Source: Microbacterium sp. T2.11-28
Lineage (GTDB): Bacteria; Actinomycetota; Actinomycetes; Actinomycetales; Microbacteriaceae
Length of the DNA stretch: 64,000 nt
Reading direction: 5' to 3'
Assembly: GCF_950097975.1 (NCBI RefSeq)
Contig: NZ_CATNHF010000029.1
Span: forward strand, 124,001 to 188,000
The translations under genes and the position numbers were made by a program. The notes beneath the pieces are model-generated. The model had not been told where the DNA came from and searched no databases. It saw only the letters and a list, made by a program, of their open reading frames with translations. This document shows positions 21,795-28,733 of the stretch, piece after piece; position 1 is the first letter of the stretch; each line of letters starts with the position of its first letter.

Positions 21795-24173
21795 TCAGCG
21801 GGCGTCGACGGCGGCGATCAGGCGGCGGGCGATGTCGTCCGCACAGGGGGTGGCGCCGGCGGCGGGAGCCGGATCGCCCGGCACCTGCACCCAGCGGCGC
21901 GCGAACGCCGCGGCGTCGGCACGCGTCGCCCCGTCGGCGGCGACGGCCGCCGCGAGCTCCTCCACCGTGCGGACGATGGGCCCCGGCAGGTCGCGGCGGT
22001 AGTCGAGGTAGAAGTCGCGGGAGGAGAGGTACTCGTCCAGGTCCGGGACGAGGAAGTAGCTCGGCACCCCGACCACGGCCGCCTCGTACAGCGCCGACGA
22101 GTAGTCGGTGATGAAGAGATCGGCCACGAGCAGCATCTCCTGCGTGGAGAAGCCGTCGGCGGTGTCGACGTCGGCCCCGAAGCGGCCGTGCATGAGCGGA
22201 TGCAGCTTCACGACGGTGTGGACCCCCGCCTCCGCGAGCGCCGCGCTCAGGGTCGCCGCGTCGACGGTGACGGTGCCGTCGAGACGGAAGGTGGGGGCGA
22301 AGACCGCGACCCGCGCGCCGCGCAGGTGCGGGTGGCGCGCGTAGATGCGCTCGCGGGTCTCCGCCGCGCGCGCCGGGTCGCGCAGCCGGTCGACGCGGGG
22401 GAGCGGGGCGACGACGACCTTCGACGGATCGGTCCCGAACGCCTCGGCGTACGCGGGGCGGCACTCCTCGGCGCTGGTGAGCACGACGTCGTACCCCTCG
22501 TGCATGCGCATGGCGGCGGCCAGACGCGCATCGCGTCCCTCCTCCTGCCCGAGGATGCTCAGACCGAACTTCTTGAAGGCACCCAGGGCGTGCCAGATCT
22601 GCACGACCGTGAGGGATTCCTTGTGCCGGAGCACGCTCGCGACGATCGAGTAGGTGTCCACGACGAGCACCCGGGCGGTCGCCACCTGGTAGAGCTGCGC
22701 CAGCATGTGCAGGCTGTACCGGATCTTCCCGGGGATGCCCGGGGGGACCATCCGGACCATCGAGACGACGTCGACCGTGGGGTCCTGGGCCTGGATCGCT
22801 GCCCGCAGATCGGTGAAGTCCGCCGGCTCCTCGGGATGCTCGCGGCTGATCATCACCACCTTGCGTCGCGTGCGGAGGAGCTTCAGCGGCGCGTACAGCG
22901 CGGACAGCCCGGTGCGGGCGAGCCAGGCGACGGCGAGCTGCCCGGTGATCCGCCCTCCGACGGTGGTCGGGGCGGGGCTCCCGCCGGGAGCGACGGCGGC
23001 GGCGTCGACCTCGGCGCGACGGGCCAGGACGATGTCGCGCACGATCCGCTCGCTGGAGCGCCCGTCGCAGGCGGCGAGGAAGCGCTCGCGGAATGCGTCT
23101 GCGTGCGGGCCCACCGTCGCCGAGGAGATCGCCGCGGCGAGGTCGTCGCCGTCGGTGACCAGCGGCCCGGTGACGTAGGTGTCGAACGGGTAGTAGAAGT
23201 CGCGGTCGGACGTGTACTCCGCCAGATCGGGGCAGAAGAAGACGATCGGACGGCGCAGCAGCGCGTACTCGAAGATGGCGGAGGAGTAGTCGGTCACCAG
23301 GACGTCCGCCGCCATCAGCAGCTCGTTGAGCTCGCGCTCGGCCGAGACGTCCAGCACGCCGGTGACGTTGGGCCGCTGCACCTCCAGCGGCGTCACGAAC
23401 GGGTGCATCTTCACCATGACGACCCAGTCGTCGCCGAGGTCGGCGGCCAGTCGCTCCCACGGCACCGCGTCGACGTCGTACGTCGCCGTCAGCTGGCCGT
23501 TGCCCCGGAACGTCGGGGCGAACAGGGCGATGCGCTGGTGCGCGCGGATGCCGTAGCGCTTGCGCAGGCTCGCCGCCGTGGACTGCACGAGGCCCTCGTC
23601 GAAGAACACGTCCGTGCGGGGGACCCCGAGCGCGTGGACGCGCTCGAGATCGACGGCGAACGCCTCGGCGTAGTCGCCGCGGATCGCCTCGGCGCTCACT
23701 GTCACGTCGGTGTAGTTGCGGTGCGCGAGCGATCCGGGGAGCGGTCCGCCCGGAAGCCCCTCGCGGCTCCACCCCACGCGCTTGAAGGCCCCCGCGGCGT
23801 GCCACACCTGCAGCAGGCGGGTCTGCGGCCGGAGGTTCAGCGGGTAGATCAGGGGGTAGAAGTCGTCGACGATCACCGTCTGAGCCGAGGCGATGAGCCA
23901 GGGCAGGGCGAGGAGATCGCGCAGCGGACGGCGGGCGCGCAGGCTCTTCTTGAAGACCCCGCGGATGTCGGCGGTCGGGTCCTGGCGCCGGATCTCGGCG
24001 TCGAGGAACGCGAAGTTGCCCGAGAACCCCGACCGCGAGTCGGAGAGGAACAGCACCCGTCCGTCGCGCACGGAGGTCGTGCGGCGCGCGAGAGCGTAGG
24101 CGAGGATGTACGGCGCGAACCGCCACTTCTGGAGGAACGCGTTGCCTCGCAGCAGGCTGCGGAGTGCGTGCAC
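21795..24173 (-). CDS. Tandem-domain CDP-glycerol/ribitol phosphotransferase-like protein (TagF family)
   Basis: 792 residues made of two homologous TagF-type halves. Half 1 (~30-390) has VWHAAGAFKRVG, FAPTFRGNG and VLVTDYSSAIFEYALL; half 2 (~430-785) has IWHALGAFKKFG, FAPTFRLDG and LFITDYSSALYEAAVV. Both keep the His of WHA and the DYSS motif, so both may be active, for example one priming and one extending, or adding alternating units. The GTG start has GGAGG 5 nt upstream. It probably builds the poly(alditol-phosphate) part of the polymer on the cytoplasmic face of the membrane. Confidence 0.85.
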   Translation of the reverse strand: MHALRSLLRGNAFLQKWRFAPYILAYALARRTTSVRDGRVLFLSDSRSGFSGNFAFLDAEIRRQDPTADIRGVFKKSLRARRPLRDLLALPWLIASAQTVIVDDFYPLIYPLNLRPQTRLLQVWHAAGAFKRVGWSREGLPGGPLPGSLAHRNYTDVTVSAEAIRGDYAEAFAVDLERVHALGVPRTDVFFDEGLVQSTAASLRKRYGIRAHQRIALFAPTFRGNGQLTATYDVDAVPWERLAADLGDDWVVMVKMHPFVTPLEVQRPNVTGVLDVSAERELNELLMAADVLVTDYSSAIFEYALLRRPIVFFCPDLAEYTSDRDFYYPFDTYVTGPLVTDGDDLAAAISSATVGPHADAFRERFLAACDGRSSERIVRDIVLARRAEVDAAAVAPGGSPAPTTVGGRITGQLAVAWLARTGLSALYAPLKLLRTRRKVVMISREHPEEPADFTDLRAAIQAQDPTVDVVSMVRMVPPGIPGKIRYSLHMLAQLYQVATARVLVVDTYSIVASVLRHKESLTVVQIWHALGAFKKFGLSILGQEEGRDARLAAAMRMHEGYDVVLTSAEECRPAYAEAFGTDPSKVVVAPLPRVDRLRDPARAAETRERIYARHPHLRGARVAVFAPTFRLDGTVTVDAATLSAALAEAGVHTVVKLHPLMHGRFGADVDTADGFSTQEMLLVADLFITDYSSALYEAAVVGVPSYFLVPDLDEYLSSRDFYLDYRRDLPGPIVRTVEELAAAVAADGATRADAAAFARRWVQVPGDPAPAAGATPCADDIARRLIAAVDAR

Positions 24174-24206
24174 GAAGACCTCCAGGCGGGACGAAGCGAT
24201 CGGTCA

Positions 24207-24212
24207 ATCCTA
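24207..24212 (-). promoter_or_regulatory. -10 hexamer upstream of the tandem TagF-like gene
   Basis: TAGGAT on the minus strand, giving a leader of roughly 30 nt that includes the GGAGG ribosome binding site. Confidence 0.45.
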
Positions 24213-24263
24213 GTTCGGGCTGCCTGTGCCTCCCCTGTCGCCCTGCCCTGTCGCCGTTCCCCG

Positions 24264-24288
24264 GGGCCGCGGCTGCCGGCTGCGGCCC
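24264..24288 (-). terminator. Possible hairpin after the O-antigen ligase-like gene
   Basis: GGGCCGC and GCGGCCC form a 7-bp inverted repeat with an 11-nt loop directly after the stop at 24290. There is no T-tract, so intrinsic termination is uncertain. Confidence 0.3.
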
Positions 24289-24289
24289 G

Positions 24290-25597
24290 TCAGTCGCGCG
24301 GCGCGCGCGGAGCCCGCCAGCCGGGGGACTCCGGGCCGGTGTCCAGGCCGCTCCGCCAACCGCGCACCAGCGAGGCGCGCGTGGCGCAGACGACCAGGAG
24401 GAACCACCCGAAGCCGCCGAGCAGCGAGCTGGTGACCACCGAGTCGGCCAGCAGGGTGATGATCACCAGGGGCGGCCAGGTGTACACGGTCGACCGGCGC
24501 TCGGACGCGGTGACCCAGGCGCGCGCCAGGGCGAGCCCGGCGAACCCGACGAACAGCGCGACGCCGACCGCCCCCGCCTGCAGCAGCACGTCCATCCAGG
24601 CGTTGAGGGCAGAGGCGTGGTCGCGGCCGGTCGTCACGCGGATGAAGTAGTAGGGCATGAGGTTCTCGGGCCATGTCCCGACCCATCCCCAGCCCTGCAC
24701 CGGCCGCAGCGCCGCCATGTCGAGGACCTCGTTCCACAGGCGCGACCGGGTGAGGAAGTCGGGCTCGGCGTTCAGCCAGTACACGAGGGGGCGGCGGAAC
24801 GTGAAGACGAGGATCGTCGCGATCGCGAACGCGCCGGCGATCGCCCACTGGAGCGCGGTGCGCCGGTGAGGCGGTGTACGTCGCACGATCGCCAGGACGC
24901 CGGTGGCCAGACCCGCGATCACCGCCATCCCGAGGACGATCGGCGAGGCGGTGAACACCGCCAGCAGCACCGCCAGCGACACCGAGTACACGGACAGGCC
25001 GGGGGCGACCGAGCGGGTGCGCCACTCCACGAGGAACGTGATGAGCGCGAGGATCGTCACGAGCCCGAGCATGGTGCGGGTGCCGAACAGGCCCTGGATC
25101 GGTCCGCCCTCGGCCAGGTTGCCGGCGATGCCGAGGAACGGGACGGGCCCGTCGAGCAGGATGCCGCTCAGGATCTCGATCGCCAGCGAGCCGGTGAGGA
25201 GGAAGCGCAGGACGTCGCCGGTCGCGCGCACCGTCTGCAGGGTGTCGCGGAACTGCGCGACGACGATCGCCAGGAACGTGGGCGCGGCCAGCTGCAGCCA
25301 CCCGCCGAGGGTCGCGCCCACCGAGCGCGACCAGAACACCGTGAGCAGCAGCCAGATGAGCAGGAGGAGCAGCGTCGTCGGCATGATCTCGAACGCGCGC
25401 AGCTCGCGGCGACGCGCCACCAGCATCCCCGCACCGATCACGCAGAGGCCCGTGATCACGGCGCCGTACCCGGCGTCGCCCATGAGCTGGCGGATGAGGT
25501 GGGTGGAGAACAGCGCGCCGATCGCCGCGGTGGCGAAGGCGGCCGCGAGGGCCGAGGACCGGAGGAAGTCGAGGATCGACCGCGGTGCGCTCGTCAT
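24290..25597 (-). CDS. O-antigen ligase/polymerase-like membrane protein
   Basis: 435 residues, about ten or more hydrophobic segments. The extracytoplasmic loop around GLFGTRTMLG and the later GWGWVGTWPENL followed by HASALNAWMDVLLQAG match the Wzy_C/O-antigen ligase pattern, including the conserved H-N-x-x-L-D-like region. These proteins polymerise or ligate undecaprenyl-linked glycans outside the membrane. The ATG overlaps the stop of the paralogous gene upstream (ATGA at 25594-25597), so both are co-translated. Confidence 0.8.
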   Translation of the reverse strand: MTSAPRSILDFLRSSALAAAFATAAIGALFSTHLIRQLMGDAGYGAVITGLCVIGAGMLVARRRELRAFEIMPTTLLLLLIWLLLTVFWSRSVGATLGGWLQLAAPTFLAIVVAQFRDTLQTVRATGDVLRFLLTGSLAIEILSGILLDGPVPFLGIAGNLAEGGPIQGLFGTRTMLGLVTILALITFLVEWRTRSVAPGLSVYSVSLAVLLAVFTASPIVLGMAVIAGLATGVLAIVRRTPPHRRTALQWAIAGAFAIATILVFTFRRPLVYWLNAEPDFLTRSRLWNEVLDMAALRPVQGWGWVGTWPENLMPYYFIRVTTGRDHASALNAWMDVLLQAGAVGVALFVGFAGLALARAWVTASERRSTVYTWPPLVIITLLADSVVTSSLLGGFGWFLLVVCATRASLVRGWRSGLDTGPESPGWRAPRAPRD

Positions 25598-26991
25598 CGC
25601 TGGGCGAGCCGCTCGCCCTGCTCGCCCGCGAGCCGCTGCTCGGACGGCCCGCGGCCCACGAGGGGCGCCTGCTTGATCTTGAAGGCGAACATCACGAGGA
25701 ACATCCAGCCCCAGCCCAGCAGCGGCGAGGATTCGGCCAGGCCCTGCACGAGCAGCTGCGCCGCCGTCAGGGTGGGCAGGAGCGTGAGGGCCTCGTAGGG
25801 CCGGTCCGCCACCAGATCCCAGCGCGGCCGGTCGACGGCGAAGAACCACGACCTCCAGATGAAGGCGAGGTAGGTGAGCGCCATGAGCACCACGCCGACC
25901 ACGCCCAGCTGCAGGTACACGTCGATCCACATGTTGTGGGCCTGCATGACCGTCTCGCCGTGATCGACGATCCAGCGGTCGAAGAACGGGTCGGTGGGTA
26001 CCCAGGGAGTGGAGAACCCCCACCCGAGCACCGGGCGCTCGCCCGCGCGGGCCAGGACCGCCGTCCAGATCGACTCACGGCCCGTGAGGTCCGCGGAGCG
26101 GCCGAGGAGCGAGAACACCGCGTCGCGGCCGAACCACAGCGCCGCCAGGCCTCCGACGGCGACGATCGCGTACGCGAGGTAGTACCGCGTGCGCTCGCCG
26201 GCCCGGCGCGTCGTGCGCATGAGCAGGGCCGTCACGAGCACGACCGCCGTCAGCGCCGCGGCGAGGTAGGCCGTCGCCGAGCCCGCCCGGACGAACAGGA
26301 ACGCCGCCAGCAGGAACCAGCCGACCAGGAGGGTGCGGCGCGGGGCGCGGGCGGCGAAGCGCAGGCCGAAGACCACCATCCCGAGCAGCGCCACGTAGGC
26401 GAGCGCGTTCGAGTTGCCGAACAGCCCCTGGATGCGCCCGCCGTCGAACAGGTTGTCGCGGCTCCACATGGTGATCGGGTCCTCGCCGCCCTGCGGTCTG
26501 CCGAACTCGGGGAGGATCGGACCGCCCCAGACGAGCGAGACCCACAGCTCGAAGGCGAGGGAGAGCCCGAGGATCCACTTGAGCGCCGAGGCGACGGCGC
26601 GGACGAGTTCGCGCCACGTGAGCACCGAGGCGATGAAGAACGCATGGATGGTGGTGCTCAGGAGCAGTCCGAGGGTGAGCGCGGTGGCGGCGGGCCAGGC
26701 CGTCCAGGCGAGCGATGCGACCGCCAGCACGACGTAGGCGACGGCGAACCACGGGAGCCGGCGCCACTGCACCACGGGACGGAGCAGGATCCACAGCGCG
26801 AGCGAGACCACGGCCGAGCCGAAGACCGCCACTGCGGCCCCGACGACGCCGAGCACCATCAGCAGGCTCGTGCCCGACAGCGCCCCGGCCAGCACCAGGA
26901 TGCACCAGCCGCGCAGCAGCAGATGACCCGTCTTCTCGCGGATCGGCGCTGCGGGCGGGGCCGCGATGGGGTGCTGGGTGTGGGTGGTCAT
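25594..26991 (-). CDS. O-antigen ligase/polymerase-like membrane protein
   Basis: 465 residues, polytopic, paralogue of the next gene. GLFGNSNALAYVALLGM and GWGFSTPWVP, followed by QAHNMWIDVYLQLGVVG, are the family's periplasmic-loop and His-Asn features. It probably polymerises or transfers a lipid-linked repeat unit; two copies suggest either two polymers or separate polymerase and ligase roles. Start is uncertain: GTG at 26997 and ATG at 26991 are both possible. TACCCT, a -10-like hexamer, lies 9 nt before the ATG. It is divergent from manA with only ~40 bp between. Confidence 0.8.
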   Translation of the reverse strand: MTTHTQHPIAAPPAAPIREKTGHLLLRGWCILVLAGALSGTSLLMVLGVVGAAVAVFGSAVVSLALWILLRPVVQWRRLPWFAVAYVVLAVASLAWTAWPAATALTLGLLLSTTIHAFFIASVLTWRELVRAVASALKWILGLSLAFELWVSLVWGGPILPEFGRPQGGEDPITMWSRDNLFDGGRIQGLFGNSNALAYVALLGMVVFGLRFAARAPRRTLLVGWFLLAAFLFVRAGSATAYLAAALTAVVLVTALLMRTTRRAGERTRYYLAYAIVAVGGLAALWFGRDAVFSLLGRSADLTGRESIWTAVLARAGERPVLGWGFSTPWVPTDPFFDRWIVDHGETVMQAHNMWIDVYLQLGVVGVVLMALTYLAFIWRSWFFAVDRPRWDLVADRPYEALTLLPTLTAAQLLVQGLAESSPLLGWGWMFLVMFAFKIKQAPLVGRGPSEQRLAGEQGERLAQR

Positions 26992-27019
26992 GTGCACATC
27001 AGGGTATCGCGGGCGGCCC

Positions 27020-27025
27020 TAGGCT
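27020..27025 (+). promoter_or_regulatory. -10 hexamer of manA
   Basis: TAGGCT ends 7 nt before the GTG at 27033; it fixes the start in a short divergent intergenic region without a ribosome binding site. Confidence 0.6.
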
Positions 27026-27032
27026 GAAGGGT

Positions 27033-28187
27033 GTGCTGATCCCGATCTCCAACGCACCGCGTGAATACTCGTGGGGGTCGCCCACGCTCATCCCCGGGCT
27101 GGAGGGCCGTGTCCCCTCGGGACGTCCCGAGGCCGAGATCTGGTACGGCGACCACCCCGGCAGCCCGTCGCGCACCGCCGACGGGCTGACCCTCGACCGG
27201 GCGCTCGCCGACGCGGGCGCGGCGCCGCTGCCGTATCTGCTGAAGGTGCTCGCCGCGGGGATGTCGCTGTCGATCCAGGCGCATCCCTCGCGGGCGGAGG
27301 CCCAGGAGGGCTTCGCGCGCGAGGAGGAGGCCGGCATCCCGCGCGATGCGGACGTGCGCACCTACCGCGACGACAATCACAAGCCCGAGATCATCGTCGC
27401 CCTGAGCGACCGCTTCCGCGCGCTCGTCGGGCTCCGCCCGCTGGATCGCACCCGCCGGCTGCTGGCCGGACTGGGCGACGGTCACGGCGTCCAGGAGCTG
27501 CGCCGCCGGCTGGAGGGCGACGACGAGCCCGCCCTCCTCAGGGGCGCGCTCGCGTGGGCGCTCTCGGATGCCGCGCAGGACGAGATCGACGACATCGTCG
27601 CCGCGATCGGCGCGGCCGACGTCGACGGCTTCGCGCCCGAGCTGGAGGTGCTCCGCCGCATCGCCGCCGACTTCCCCGGCGATCCGGGAGTCGTGGTCGC
27701 GCTCCTCATGAACCTGGTGGAGCTGCGGCGGGGCGAGGCGCTGTTCGCGCCGGCGGGCGTCCTTCACGCGTATCAGGAGGGCCTCGGCGTCGAGCTGATG
27801 GCCGCGAGCGACAACGTGCTCCGGGGCGGTCTCACCCCCAAGCACGTCGACGTCGACGAGCTGCTGCGCATCGTGGACACCTCGCCGGGGCCGGCGCCGG
27901 TGATCGCGCCGGTCCCTCTCGACGGCGTGGACGGCGCGGAGGTCTACGACGCCGGAGTGCCGGACTTCTCGCTGGTGCGCACCGTCGTCGCGCCCGGCCG
28001 GCCGCAGCGGCTCCCGGTGGCGGGTCCGACGATCGTCCTGGCGGTGCGCGGAGAGGTGACCGTCGACACGCCCGGGGGGTCCACCGTGCTGGCGGCGGGA
28101 TCTGCGGCATTCGTCAGCGCGGACGAGGGAGAGGTGCGCCTCGACGGCGACGGCGAGGTTTTCCTCGCCCGACCGGGCACGCGCTGA
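27033..28187 (+). CDS. manA: Mannose-6-phosphate isomerase, class I
   Basis: 384 residues. It interconverts fructose-6-phosphate and mannose-6-phosphate, leading to GDP-mannose for glycans. The zinc site is visible as SIQAHPSRAEA, the DDNHKPEI segment and GVLHAYQEG, and the family start YSWGSPTLIP near the N-terminus. The first residues VLIPISNAPREYSWGS fit the known family start, so GTG 27033 is accepted. It sits beside whmD as in mycobacteria, where manA and whiB2 are near neighbours. Confidence 0.93.
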   Translation: MLIPISNAPREYSWGSPTLIPGLEGRVPSGRPEAEIWYGDHPGSPSRTADGLTLDRALADAGAAPLPYLLKVLAAGMSLSIQAHPSRAEAQEGFAREEEAGIPRDADVRTYRDDNHKPEIIVALSDRFRALVGLRPLDRTRRLLAGLGDGHGVQELRRRLEGDDEPALLRGALAWALSDAAQDEIDDIVAAIGAADVDGFAPELEVLRRIAADFPGDPGVVVALLMNLVELRRGEALFAPAGVLHAYQEGLGVELMAASDNVLRGGLTPKHVDVDELLRIVDTSPGPAPVIAPVPLDGVDGAEVYDAGVPDFSLVRTVVAPGRPQRLPVAGPTIVLAVRGEVTVDTPGGSTVLAAGSAAFVSADEGEVRLDGDGEVFLARPGTR

Positions 28188-28264
28188 CTCCGGGCGGCCG
28201 TCGCGACACGCCCATCGCGCGCCGTGAAGGTTCAATCACGCATTGAGGGTTTACGATCTGCGAC

Positions 28265-28293
28265 TTGACCTCACCGAATGACAAGGGTGTAAT
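28265..28293 (+). promoter_or_regulatory. Promoter of whmD
   Basis: TTGACC (28265-28270) and TGTAAT (28288-28293) are separated by 17 nt, the best sigma-70-like promoter in the window. The leader of ~40 nt carries GGGAG 6 nt before the ATG. The surrounding DNA is unusually AT-rich for this genome. Confidence 0.6.
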
Positions 28294-28341
28294 TATCCCA
28301 ACACGCGCAACAGCGCGAGGCGAAACAGGTGGGAGAGCGAT

Positions 28342-28662
28342 ATGGCGGCTTACCGTTCCGGCGTTCCCGAGAATTGGTTCGTCGACCCGGTCAACCTCGG
28401 TGTCCCCGGCGTCCGCCGTCAGACCGAGGTCGAGGGTGACGGAGCTCTTGCCTGGCAGTCCGACGCGCTCTGTGCGCAGACCGACCCCGAGGCCTTCTTC
28501 CCGGAGAAGGGCGGATCGACGCGCGACGCCAAGCGCATCTGCACCTCGTGCGACGTCCGCGGCGAGTGCCTCGAGTACGCCCTGCAGAACGACGAGCGCT
28601 TCGGCATCTGGGGCGGGCTCAGCGAGCGCGAGCGCCGCAAGCTGAAGCGCCGCGCGGGCTGA
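28342..28662 (+). CDS. whmD: WhiB-family iron-sulfur regulator, WhmD/WhiB2 type
   Basis: 106 residues. Four cysteines, C44, C67, C70 and C76 (C-x22-C-x2-C-x5-C), would bind a [4Fe-4S] cluster. The GIWGG turn and the basic ERRKLKRRAG tail complete the WhiB fold. The sequence around GGSTRDAKRICTSC is that of the WhiB2/WhmD branch, which controls septation and cell division in mycobacteria and Streptomyces. WhiB proteins act by binding the domain 4 region of the principal sigma factor. The upstream promoter and neighbouring genes agree. Confidence 0.93.
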   Translation: MAAYRSGVPENWFVDPVNLGVPGVRRQTEVEGDGALAWQSDALCAQTDPEAFFPEKGGSTRDAKRICTSCDVRGECLEYALQNDERFGIWGGLSERERRKLKRRAG

Positions 28663-28667
28663 TCCGC

Positions 28668-28683
28668 CGATTCGCCGGAATCG
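28668..28683 (+). terminator. Small hairpin after whmD
   Basis: CGATTC and GAATCG pair around GCCG just after the stop; the stem can be lengthened with one bulged base. No T-tract. Confidence 0.3.
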
Positions 28684-28718
28684 CGGCGCGCAGTCCCGGA
28701 CGGGCCCGCCCACCGGCT

Positions 28719-28724
28719 TAGGCT
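28719..28724 (+). promoter_or_regulatory. -10 hexamer upstream of the membrane glycosyltransferase
   Basis: TAGGCT is 9 nt before the ATG at 28734, so any leader would be only 2-3 nt. Confidence 0.5.
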
Positions 28725-28733
28725 GACGAGGTC

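Noticed and set aside
19584..24650. Very long open frame on the plus strand opposite the GT29/GT4 and tandem TagF genes
   Set aside because: It is an antisense shadow typical of high-GC DNA: it is Arg/Gly/Val/His-rich, has no domain, and runs across two well-supported genes and their promoters.
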